A stretch of DNA of 8,075 bases from assembly GCA_036833805.1 (NCBI GenBank), contig DAITPA010000067.1:1-8075 (forward strand). Reading direction: 5' to 3'. Positions 1 to 6,267 of this stretch are shown in pieces. Position numbers and translations under genes: made by a program. Origin of the DNA: PALSA-1196 sp036833805. Lineage in GTDB: Bacteria > Pseudomonadota > Gammaproteobacteria > Steroidobacterales > Steroidobacteraceae. Every line of letters starts with the position of its first letter. Within the stretch, counting starts at the first letter, position 1. The notes beneath the pieces are model-generated. The model did not search any database. It was not told the origin of the DNA and saw only the letters and a list, made by a program, of their open reading frames with translations.

Positions 1-1811
1 ATATTGCTCATGGCCTCGGCGATATGCAGGAAGTGCTCGAAGAATTTCGTCGCGATGTCCTCGTTGACATGGTTGTGGCGTGCCAGCTCGAGTGCGATAC
101 GCATCAGATTGAGCGCATACATCGCCATCCAGCTTGTGCCATCCGCCTGATCGATGTGTCCGCCGGTAGGCAGCTCCGCGCTGCGGTCAAAGACGCCAAT
201 ATTGTCGAGGCCGAGAAAACCGCCCTGAAACACGTTGCGTCCTTCGGGGTCCTTGCGATTCACCCACCAGGTGAAATTCAGCATGAGCTTGTGGAACACG
301 CGCTCGAGAAACTCGAGATCGCCTTTGCCGCCGCTGTGCTTGCGGTCGATCTGGAACACTCGCACCGTGGCCCAGGCGTGTACCGGAGGATTGACGTCAC
401 CGAACGCCCACTCATAGGCGGGAATCTGCCCGTTCGGATGCATGTACCACTCGCGCGTCAGGAGCAAGAGCTGCTCCTTCGCGAACTGCGCATCCAGATG
501 CGCAAGCGCAATGCAGTGGAACGCGAGATCCCAGGAGGCGTACCACGGGTATTCCCATTTATCGGGCATCGAGATGATGTCCGCATTGTTAAGATGCACC
601 CAATCGCGATTGCGTCCGCGTTTGCGCTCGGCGGCGGGTGCAACGTGGCCAGGGTCGCCTGCGAGCCACAGCGGCACGTCAAAATTGAAGAATTGCTTGC
701 TCCAGATCATGCCGGCAAAGGCCTGACGCTGCACGGCGCGCGCATCGTCGCTGTCCATGCCTTCCTGCAGATGCGCATAGAATTCATCGGCCTCGCCGAT
801 GCGCTGTTTGAATATCTGCGCGAAATCGCTAAAAGCCCTGGCCGCTGCGTGCTTCGTGAGTCGCAGGCGCAGCTGCGCGTGGCTGCGCGCAGGCACGTTG
901 AGCTCATACCAAACCGCGGCCTTGGTGCCTTCCTCACGCGGATTAACCGCCTGCGTGCGGCCATGCACGACGCGTTCGTGAAAGGCATCCTTCCAGTAGC
1001 CGCTCTTATCGCCCTGTCCCCACAGGCGCGCCGCGTTTGACTCATTGTCGGTAAAGAGCCTGCCGACAGGCGCACCGTGCGCGTGCAGATAGTAAGTGCC
1101 GAGCTCAGCGTGCGTGGCCTCGATGGTGCCCTGTGCACCGACGCGCATCGATGGCCGTGCGCCGCCTGGTTTCCAGCTCCAGGTATTGCGAAACCACAGT
1201 TGCGGCAGGACGTGCAGCGGCGCGGCATCGGCTCCGCGATTGAATACCGTCACCTGCATGAGGATGTCGTCCGGCGCGGCCTGCGCGTACTCGACGAACA
1301 CGTCGAAATAGCGCTCTTCGTCGAGCACGCCGGTGTCCAAAAGCTCGTATTCCGGCTGCCCGATGCCGCGCGCGCGGTTCTCGGCGACCAGACGCGCATA
1401 AGGAAATTCGCCCTGCGGATACTTGTAGAGCATCTTCAGATACGAGTGCGTGGGGGTTGCGTCGAGGTAGTAGTAGAGCTCCTTCACGTCCTCGCCGTGA
1501 TTGCCTTCGCTGTTCGTCAGGCCAAAGAGGCGCTCTTTGAGAATCGGATCGCGTGTATTCCAGAGCGCAACCCCCAGGCACAGGCGCTGCTGATCATCCG
1601 CAAAACCTGCGATACCGTCTTCGCCCCAACGGTAGGCGCGACTCCTCGCGTGGTCGTGCGGGAAATACTCCCAGGCAGTGCCCTCCCGGCTGTAGTCCTC
1701 GCGCACCGTGCCCCACTGGCGCTCGGACAGATACGGGCCCCACTTCTTCCAGCCTGACCCGGGTGCCGACGGTTCGGCGAGGCGTGCTTGCTCGGCGCTC
1801 AACTTCGTCAT
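1..1811 (-). CDS. GH63-like (MGH1-type) glucosidase, N-terminal 603 residues, 3' end outside window
   Basis: Translating the minus strand from the ATG at 1811-1809 gives 603 codons with no stop before the left edge. The N-terminal part carries the pattern typical of bacterial GH63-related glucosidases: WGPYLSERQWGTVREDYS (about 24-41), WEYFPHDHARSRAYRWGEDG (47-66) and SEGNHGEDVKELYYYLDATP (101-120). An (alpha/alpha)6-type catalytic region begins near residue 365, with PDKWEYPWYASWDLAFH (416-432). Asp428 in its SWD is the likely general acid, by analogy with GH63 relatives. QADGTSWMAMYALNLMRIAL (555-574) is also characteristic. The catalytic base should lie in the missing C-terminal third, since relatives run to about 850-900 aa. 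There is no signal peptide, so it is probably cytoplasmic. The ATG overlaps the stop of the upstream debranching gene (ATGA) and there is no clear ribosome site, so translation is probably coupled. GH63 relatives cleave terminal alpha-glucosyl or mannosyl linkages of small glycosides. The exact substrate is unknown. Confidence 0.9.
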   Translation of the reverse strand, partial: MTKLSAEQARLAEPSAPGSGWKKWGPYLSERQWGTVREDYSREGTAWEYFPHDHARSRAYRWGEDGIAGFADDQQRLCLGVALWNTRDPILKERLFGLTNSEGNHGEDVKELYYYLDATPTHSYLKMLYKYPQGEFPYARLVAENRARGIGQPEYELLDTGVLDEERYFDVFVEYAQAAPDDILMQVTVFNRGADAAPLHVLPQLWFRNTWSWKPGGARPSMRVGAQGTIEATHAELGTYYLHAHGAPVGRLFTDNESNAARLWGQGDKSGYWKDAFHERVVHGRTQAVNPREEGTKAAVWYELNVPARSHAQLRLRLTKHAAARAFSDFAQIFKQRIGEADEFYAHLQEGMDSDDARAVQRQAFAGMIWSKQFFNFDVPLWLAGDPGHVAPAAERKRGRNRDWVHLNNADIISMPDKWEYPWYASWDLAFHCIALAHLDAQFAKEQLLLLTREWYMHPNGQIPAYEWAFGDVNPPVHAWATVRVFQIDRKHSGGKGDLEFLERVFHKLMLNFTWWVNRKDPEGRNVFQGGFLGLDNIGVFDRSAELPTGGHIDQADGTSWMAMYALNLMRIALELARHNHVNEDIATKFFEHFLHIAEAMSN

Positions 1812-3847
1812 TCGACACCGGGCGCCGCTGCGTGGCGTGTGAGCGCATGCCAGGCGGACAGGGTCTGCGCGACACTCCAGGCCTGCGCGAAAGCACCGCG
1901 CGGCGCGTGCGGCGCATCACCGTCAAATATTTCGCCGATTGTTCCGAGACAGCCCTCGGCAAGATGCGGCGCAAGTCCCGCAAGGAGGCTTAAGGCGTAG
2001 TTGACGTCCTGATAGACCCGGTGATGCGCGAGGGCGAAGGGCCCGAGGAGCCAGGCCCACACGGTTCCCTGGTGATAGGCGGCATCACGCGTTTCGGGTC
2101 CGCCCTGATACGCGCCCACGTAGCGCGGATCACCGGTCGCGAGAGTCCGTAGACCGACGGGCGTCAGCAGCTCGCGCCCGCAGGCATCGACGACGGCACG
2201 CGCGCGGCGCGCATCGAGGAGCTTCGTTCCGAGTGACACTGCCAGGATCTGGTTGGGACGCAGACTCGCATCCACGTGCCGGCCGCGCGTGTCGAGCTCG
2301 CCTTCGGGCGTGTCGACGACGTCGTAGAGATAGCCGCGCGCTTCACACCAGAAAGCGTGGGCAAAGGCGCGCGCGACCTGCGCCGCGTTGCGCTCGAATT
2401 CTTTCGCGACGCGCTGTTCGCTCAGGATCTGCGCCCACCGGGCCATGCTCGCGAGCGCAAAATGCCACAGCGCATTGATCTCGACGGGCTTGCCGATGCG
2501 CGGCGTAATCACGCGATCACCGACCTTGGCATCCATCCAGGTGAGCTGTCCTCCCACTTCGCCCGCGCGCAACAGGCCATCCTCCTTGTCCACTTTGATT
2601 CCAAAGCGGGTGCCGCGCCGATGCCATTCGATGAGATCGAGCAACACCGGAAACAGATCACGCAGGAGCTCGTGATCGCCGCTTGCTTCGACGTAGGCGC
2701 TGACTGCGTGGAAATACCACAAGGTTGCATCGACCGTGTTGTATTCGGGCGCTGCGCCCTGGTCGGGAAAGCGGTTGGGCAGCATGCCCTCGCTTGCGTA
2801 GGCCGCATAAGTGCGCAGGATGGAAGCTGCGGCGGCGCTGCGCTGCGTCGCAAGCGTCAGACCCGGCAGCGCAATCATCGTGTCGCGTCCCCAGTCAGTG
2901 AACCACGGGTAGCCGGCGATGACGGTCGTACCGGAGGCTTTATCGTCGGCCGCAGCGCGTGTCACGACGAATTGATCCGCCGCCAAGGTGAGCTCGCGGA
3001 TCCACGCTGGAACCGATGCAGGCACCTGCGCGAGGAGCGACTGGCGGCGACTCATTTCTTCGGCCAATGCTGCCGGTGCGGGCGTCGGCAGCGCACTTTC
3101 AGCGGTCGCGATCCAAGTCACGGTCTCGTTCGGCGCAAGGCGTGCCTGAAAGGTTCCCGGTCGGAACAGATCCTCCAGCGCATCGAGCCCGCGCTCTGCT
3201 TCGATGCGATGGTGGAAACGCCAGTACCATTCTGCGCCTGCTACGAATTTGCCGCGATCGATGAGGAGGCGATAAGGACGCGCAGCGGCAGACGCGGTCA
3301 CGCGACAGCCGCGTGCTTCGCCAGCGACATCGAGGGACCAGCCGCCTTGGGTGTACACGTGATAATCGCGATAGGTACACAACGGCAGCAGCGACAGATC
3401 GAGGTTCTGCGAAGCATGCACAAGAGTGAAGCTCACGTAGGTCGTGTTGCGGCCATGGGCCATCCAGATGCGCTGCTCAAGCCGCGCGGCGGCGAGCGCG
3501 TAGGTCCAAACGGGTATCCCGTCCTCCAAGTGAAATGCTGCCAAGCGCGCGTAACCGTGTGGCGACATGGTCCCGTCGCCGTACTCATTGCACGCAAGCT
3601 CGAACGGCTTGCCTTGGTAGTGTGCGGTGGCGTCGAGTTTCGCGACCATGAGCGTGCGCTCGACGGGCGGCGCCAGGGCGGCAACCAGGAGACCGTGATA
3701 GCGGCGCGTATTAGCCTGGGCGACCGTGCCGCACGCAAAGCCGCCGAGCCCGTTGGTCACGAGCCACTCGCGTGCGAGCGCACCGTCCCGCTCGACGAAG
3801 TCCGCTCGCGGTAAGGTCAGTTGATCCAAAGAACGTTCCCCCGACAT
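1808..3847 (-). CDS. Glycogen debranching enzyme, amylo-alpha-1,6-glucosidase type (GH133, GDE_N + GDE_C)
   Basis: A complete 679-aa protein, numbered from the ATG at 3847-3845. It hydrolyses alpha-1,6 branch stubs in glycogen-like glucans. The N-terminal GDE_N domain (about 10-230) opens with VTNGLGGFACGTV (30-42) and NTRRYHGLLVAAL (46-58), a hallmark of bacterial and archaeal debranching enzymes. The C-terminal GDE_C (alpha/alpha)6 domain (about 285-665) has YPWFTDWGRDTMIALPGLTL (313-332), EYNTVDATLWYFHA (368-381), QLTWMDAKVG (434-443), YQGGPETRDAAYHQGTVWAW (580-599) and GCLGTIGEIFDGDAPHAPRG (632-651). By position in the fold, Asp439 (TWMD) and Glu639 (GEIFDG) are the best candidates for general acid and base. 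The reading frame extends upstream to a GTG at 3898, but those 17 residues are basic and family homology starts after Met1; neither start has a good Shine-Dalgarno. The product lacks a signal peptide and is cytoplasmic. Its TGA lies inside the start of the GH63-like gene, so both form one operon. Confidence 0.95.
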   Translation of the reverse strand: MSGERSLDQLTLPRADFVERDGALAREWLVTNGLGGFACGTVAQANTRRYHGLLVAALAPPVERTLMVAKLDATAHYQGKPFELACNEYGDGTMSPHGYARLAAFHLEDGIPVWTYALAAARLEQRIWMAHGRNTTYVSFTLVHASQNLDLSLLPLCTYRDYHVYTQGGWSLDVAGEARGCRVTASAAARPYRLLIDRGKFVAGAEWYWRFHHRIEAERGLDALEDLFRPGTFQARLAPNETVTWIATAESALPTPAPAALAEEMSRRQSLLAQVPASVPAWIRELTLAADQFVVTRAAADDKASGTTVIAGYPWFTDWGRDTMIALPGLTLATQRSAAAASILRTYAAYASEGMLPNRFPDQGAAPEYNTVDATLWYFHAVSAYVEASGDHELLRDLFPVLLDLIEWHRRGTRFGIKVDKEDGLLRAGEVGGQLTWMDAKVGDRVITPRIGKPVEINALWHFALASMARWAQILSEQRVAKEFERNAAQVARAFAHAFWCEARGYLYDVVDTPEGELDTRGRHVDASLRPNQILAVSLGTKLLDARRARAVVDACGRELLTPVGLRTLATGDPRYVGAYQGGPETRDAAYHQGTVWAWLLGPFALAHHRVYQDVNYALSLLAGLAPHLAEGCLGTIGEIFDGDAPHAPRGAFAQAWSVAQTLSAWHALTRHAAAPGVE

Positions 3848-4081
3848 GCTGTGAGCGCATCGACGCAGCGTCCGTGGCTGAAGAGACCGCCGTGCCACAG
3901 CGGTTATTTCGTCGCGCTCACCGCGAGCGGCGATCTGGGCCGCCCACCCATTGACCCTATCACGGTCAGGCCCTTAAGTCGCATCGCCTCGTGAAGCCGC
4001 GATGGCCCGCGCTCGCAGCCTCGCGATCAAGCGCGAAAAGCTCTCCCCTCTAAGTGGATTGCATTGATACGCTCGCGCGCA
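3848..4081. other. Gene-free spacer between bufC and the debranching operon
   Basis: This 234-bp stretch separates the bufC stop from the debranching enzyme start. I see no protein gene, tRNA or convincing promoter in it. A 6-bp inverted repeat, CATCGC at 3982-3987 and GCGATG at 3999-4004 with an 11-nt loop, is present, but no run of T follows it on the minus strand, so it is not a standard intrinsic terminator. The gap is long compared with the overlapping genes on both sides. This suggests the two glucan genes have their own promoter here, although none can be pointed to. Confidence 0.5.
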
Positions 4082-4894
4082 TTAGCGCGGCCGCGTGCTC
4101 GCGCTCAAGTTCCCGGATAGCTCTTGTAGCGTCGCACCGGTCAGGACGCCGAGCGTCACGAAATGCCTGAGTGCGGAACCTAAGTCATAGGCAGCATCAG
4201 CGTTCTGTGCGGCGTCAAGCGCCGCGCCCAGGGTCAAATCGTCTGCGAGTGCCGCAAGCAGCGCAAAGGAAGCGGCGCTCAAGAGATGAAACTGCACGAC
4301 GTGCGCAGGACGCAGCAGGAGCACGCGGGCCCGCCCGCTCGCAAGGTCGATGCTCTCGGTGGCCGCCGAGCTTCCCTCATTGGCGCGCCAGATGTCGAGG
4401 ACCGGATACGCGGATGAGAAGAGGCGGCACGCGGGATGAAACTCGAAGTGCAGCTGCGCGTAGTCGGCAGGATCAATATCTTGAAGCGCGCTGAGATCAA
4501 ATGCCGGCGCTGCGGCCGCGGTCATCGATTCCTGATACGCCCATTCCAAAGCGGCAACATCAGAGAAGTACGCGTATGGGCTCTGACAAAACTTCTCGTG
4601 CAGAAAAGCTGCAAATGGTGCGCCGATGTGCTGCAGATCGCCGCTGCGCGAGCGGTGTTTGGCCTGGAATTCTCGCGCGAGGCTTTTGAAACAATTGCTG
4701 CCGACAAGTCGCTCGATGACCGGAAATGCAAGCGCAAGCGAGCGCTCAAAGGCCGCATGCAGCTGCGTGCGGTAGATGTCGAGCCGCGCGACAGGATCGA
4801 TGCCGTCAGCGCGGATCGCGGCGCTGACAGGCGCGCCCGCTTCATCAAAGAGCGCCGCGGCGAAGCGCCGCTGCAGCTCATGCAGCGACGGCAC
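4082..4894 (-). CDS. bufC: BufC-type DUF2063 partner protein of the bufferin-modifying oxidase
   Basis: A 270-aa protein. DUF2063 proteins (annotated as a putative DNA-binding domain) accompany DUF692 oxidases. In the related methanobactin and bufferin systems the partner binds the precursor peptide and forms a complex with the iron enzyme, so a true DNA-binding role is unlikely. The N-terminal domain shows the family pattern: LHELQRRFAAALFD (4-17), ARLDIYRTQL (36-45), FPVIERLVGSNCFKSLAREF (57-76), SGDLQHIGAPFAAFL (84-98) and YFSDVAALEWAYQES (109-123). The C-terminal half (about 145-265) is less conserved and ends in a region like a small alpha-helical partner fold. The frame is open up to 5062, but family similarity begins right at a GTG (4894-4892). 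I therefore take GTG as the start, giving a 17-bp overlap with the end of bufB. An ATGA at 4881-4878 is out of frame. No strong ribosome site is visible, so coupling to bufB translation is likely. No membrane segment or signal peptide. Confidence 0.88.
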   Translation of the reverse strand: MPSLHELQRRFAAALFDEAGAPVSAAIRADGIDPVARLDIYRTQLHAAFERSLALAFPVIERLVGSNCFKSLAREFQAKHRSRSGDLQHIGAPFAAFLHEKFCQSPYAYFSDVAALEWAYQESMTAAAAPAFDLSALQDIDPADYAQLHFEFHPACRLFSSAYPVLDIWRANEGSSAATESIDLASGRARVLLLRPAHVVQFHLLSAASFALLAALADDLTLGAALDAAQNADAAYDLGSALRHFVTLGVLTGATLQELSGNLSASTRPR

Positions 4895-5723
4895 GGCGCA
4901 CCCGTAACAGTTCGTTGATCTTGTGGGTCTCGGCAATGAGAACATCGAGCGCCGGCAGATTCGTATCCCACTCGATGAGCGTCGGCACCGGCCCGAAACG
5001 CTCGAGCGCCGCGCCGTACAACTCCCAAACCGCGGCGCACACGGCAGTGCCATGCGTGTCAATCAGGACGTCACGCGCGCCGATGCGATGCACGCTGTGG
5101 CCGGCGAGGTGGATCTCATGCACCGCCTGTGATGGAATGAAATTCAGATATTGGTAGGGATCAAAGCCGTGATTTATCGCATTGACGTAGACGTTGTTGA
5201 GGTCGAGGAGGATGGCGCAGCCGGATTCGGCCGCGAGCGCGGCCAAGAACTCCCATTCCGTCATCGCGGAAGCGTTGAACTCGAGATAGCTTGATACGTT
5301 CTCCATCAGGATCTGTCGGCCGAGCACGTCCTGCACCGTGCGCACCCGCGCCGCTGTGTGGCGCACGGCTTCTTCGGTGTACGGCAGCGGCAAGAGCTCG
5401 TTCATGAAGCGCCCGTCGACCGATCCCCAGGCGAGGTGCTCGGACACCAGCATGGGTTTAAAGTCGCGCACCAGACGCGAAAGCTCGCCCAGATGCACAA
5501 AGTTGAGCCGGTCAGTGGAGCCGAGCGAGAGTCCGACGCCGTGCAGACTCAGCGGATAGAGCGCGCGCGCCTTCTCGAGAATCCCGCGCTGCATTCCGCC
5601 GCGAGCGAAGAAGTTCTCGCTGTGAACTTCCATAAAGCCGACCGCCGGCTGGCGCGCGAGAACTTCGCCATGGTGTTGCGTGCGAAGGCCGATGCCGCAC
5701 CAGTGGGTCAAACCGTCATACAT
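4878..5723 (-). CDS. bufB: BufB-type DUF692 multinuclear non-heme iron oxidase (MNIO), bufferin cysteine-modifying enzyme
   Basis: A 281-aa protein of usual length for DUF692 (TIM-barrel, MbnB/BufB-like) enzymes. MNIOs use a two- or three-iron centre and O2 to modify peptide cysteines; bufferin enzymes are reported to make thiooxazole-type rings. Family motifs follow in order: GIGLRTQHHGEVL (10-22), GFMEVHSENFF (29-39), LSLHGVGLSLGSTDRL (58-73), LVSEHLAWGSVDGRFMNELL (92-111), ILMENVSSYLEF (138-149), ILLDLNNVYVNAINHGFDPY (171-190), VHEIHLAGHS (201-210), IDTHGTAV (221-228) and LIEWDTNLP (249-257). Likely metal ligands are all present: His61, Glu95/His96, Glu141/Asn142, Asp174/Asn176, Glu203/His205/His209, Asp222/His224 and Glu251. 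These assignments come from the family pattern, not from alignment. The ATG lies inside the end of bufA (8-bp overlap) and lacks a strong ribosome site, so translation should be coupled to the precursor gene. Cytoplasmic; no signal peptide. The match to DUF692 is unambiguous; the chemistry on this precursor is inferred. Confidence 0.93.
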   Translation of the reverse strand: MYDGLTHWCGIGLRTQHHGEVLARQPAVGFMEVHSENFFARGGMQRGILEKARALYPLSLHGVGLSLGSTDRLNFVHLGELSRLVRDFKPMLVSEHLAWGSVDGRFMNELLPLPYTEEAVRHTAARVRTVQDVLGRQILMENVSSYLEFNASAMTEWEFLAALAAESGCAILLDLNNVYVNAINHGFDPYQYLNFIPSQAVHEIHLAGHSVHRIGARDVLIDTHGTAVCAAVWELYGAALERFGPVPTLIEWDTNLPALDVLIAETHKINELLRVRRAVAA

Positions 5724-5982
5724 CGGGATGCGCGGGTTTCAATGATCCTCCGACAATGCGCTCGCAGGTCCCTCTGGGAACGGCCAGCCACTCATCGGGG
5801 TTTGCGTCCGTTTTGGCAAGTCCCGCGCACACGTGCCCAGGCCCGGCACAATCGTTTTTGCCGGCTTTTGCAACGCCGTAGCACTTCTCGGTGGCCGGGT
5901 CGTCGGCGGCAGGCACGGCCGGTGCGCGTAACGCAAAGAGACTGCCGACTGCGGCTGCAAGCATGGCCGTCTTCGAATTCAT
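5716..5982 (-). CDS. bufA: BufA-type bufferin precursor peptide (DUF2282), secreted four-cysteine RiPP
   Basis: An 88-aa protein. The ATG at 5982-5980 has a good ribosome site (AGGGAG, 6-nt spacing), so the longer upstream open frame is not used. The N-terminus MNSKTAMLAAAVGSLFALRA followed by PAVPA|ADDP looks like a Sec signal peptide, with cleavage after Ala25 or Ala26. The mature part has the DUF2282 signature EKCYGVAKAGKNDCAGPG (32-49), then HVCAGLAKTDA (50-60) and PRGTCERIVGGSL (69-81). Its four cysteines are Cys34, Cys45, Cys52 and Cys73 (spacing C-X10-C-X6-C-X20-C). In bufferins such cysteines are partly turned into copper-binding thiooxazoles before export, with the others able to form a disulfide. 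The signal peptide acts as part of the leader, so modification must precede Sec export to the periplasm. It is first in an overlapping bufA-bufB-bufC operon. Copper binding and modification are inferred from the family; the precursor call itself is firm. Confidence 0.92.
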   Translation of the reverse strand: MNSKTAMLAAAVGSLFALRAPAVPAADDPATEKCYGVAKAGKNDCAGPGHVCAGLAKTDANPDEWLAVPRGTCERIVGGSLKPAHPDV

Positions 5983-5988
5983 CGCGGG

Positions 5989-5994
5989 CTCCCT
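5989..5994 (-). promoter_or_regulatory. Shine-Dalgarno site of bufA
   Basis: On the minus strand AGGGAG ends 6 nt before the ATG at 5982. It is the only strong ribosome site in the buf operon and decides the bufA start against the in-frame extension reaching 6099. The two downstream buf genes overlap their predecessors and lack comparable sites, so this one may drive translation of the whole unit. Confidence 0.8.
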
Positions 5995-6111
5995 AAAGTA
6001 ATGTAGTGGTCGCTTTTTGCATGGTATTTCGCCGAAGGAACGTAAGCGAAGGGTGAGTCTAAGAAACAACAGGTCCATTGGATTAAAGGGCGAGGACAAT
6101 CAATCACTTAT

Positions 6112-6199
6112 TGCGTCGCAGCATCCGGATTGCGACAAACTGCGACTTATTTCCATCACATTGCCGCCTGATCGCGCAGCAATCGCGGTAAATCGCGAC
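6112..6199. promoter_or_regulatory. Phased short repeats in the divergent region (possible operator array)
   Basis: Between bufA and the divergent small gene there are repeated GC-core hexamers in AT-richer DNA. TGCGAC occurs at 6131-6136 and 6141-6146, exactly 10 bp apart, preceded by the near-palindrome TGCGTCGCA at 6112-6120. ATCGCG occurs at 6171-6176, 6182-6187 and 6192-6197, spaced 11 and 10 bp, and the last copy continues into CGAC. Spacing near one helical turn places the copies on the same DNA face, as expected for cooperative binding of a regulator. No regulator family can be named. Chance repetition in GC-rich DNA remains possible. Confidence 0.35.
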
Positions 6200-6200
6200 A

Positions 6201-6212
6201 GTGCAGTTGCAC
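6201..6212. repeat. Perfect 12-bp inverted repeat GTGCA-GT-TGCAC
   Basis: Two 5-bp arms flank a 2-bp centre. It sits where the -35 region of the candidate promoter for the plus-strand gene would be, just after the ATCGCG repeats. It is too short-looped for an RNA hairpin terminator and has no T run, so a protein-binding operator is the more natural reading. Its shortness leaves room for coincidence. Confidence 0.35.
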
Positions 6213-6220
6213 GGCCAGCG

Positions 6221-6229
6221 TGGTAATAA
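6221..6229 (+). promoter_or_regulatory. Candidate extended -10 promoter for the 99-aa gene
   Basis: TGGTAATAA matches the extended -10 form TGn followed by a TATAAT-like hexamer (TAATAA). Transcription would begin near 6236, about 30 nt before the ATG at 6268. No good -35 lies 17 bp upstream, which is tolerated by extended -10 promoters. A second TAATAA at 6241-6246 could act instead. Supported by pattern only. Confidence 0.3.
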
Positions 6230-6267
6230 GAGTCTCCAAATAATAACAATGAAGCAGGTAGCACGGT

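Noticed and set aside
24..1040. Plus-strand 338-aa open frame
   Set aside because: It lies antisense to the GH63-like gene, whose protein shows clear family motifs throughout this stretch; high GC content creates long antisense frames.
1077..1757. Plus-strand 226-aa open frame
   Set aside because: Antisense to the N-terminal half of the same GH63-like gene, including its NHGEDVKELYYY motif; no protein-like features.
2276..3814. Plus-strand 512-aa open frame
   Set aside because: Despite its length it mirrors the debranching enzyme, which is conserved along its entire length. The antisense translation has no recognisable domain.
3848..3898. GTG start extending the debranching enzyme by 17 residues
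   Set aside because: The extension is basic and unlike the family N-terminus; ATG at 3847 sits just before conserved sequence. Not fully excluded, because neither start has a good ribosome site.
4878..4881. ATGA at the end of bufB as the bufC start
   Set aside because: It is out of frame with the DUF2063 reading frame.
4895..5062. N-terminal extension of bufC
   Set aside because: The extra 56 residues are Arg/Ser/Cys-rich, lie wholly inside bufB and are absent from the family pattern, which begins at the GTG at 4894.
5358..5996. Plus-strand 212-aa open frame over bufA and bufB
   Set aside because: Antisense to two well-supported genes and rich in Arg, Gln and His as expected of a shadow frame.
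6037..6063. GGAAC...GTCTAA pair resembling an extracytoplasmic sigma factor promoter on the plus strand
   Set aside because: The spacing is about 2 bp short of the usual sigma-E type, and it points away from bufA, which would be the expected target.
5983..6099. N-terminal extension of bufA
   Set aside because: It would bury the signal peptide, and the internal ATG has the strong AGGGAG ribosome site.
6017..6226. Plus-strand 69-aa open frame in the divergent region
   Set aside because: No ribosome site, unusual composition, and it runs through the repeat region; probably chance.
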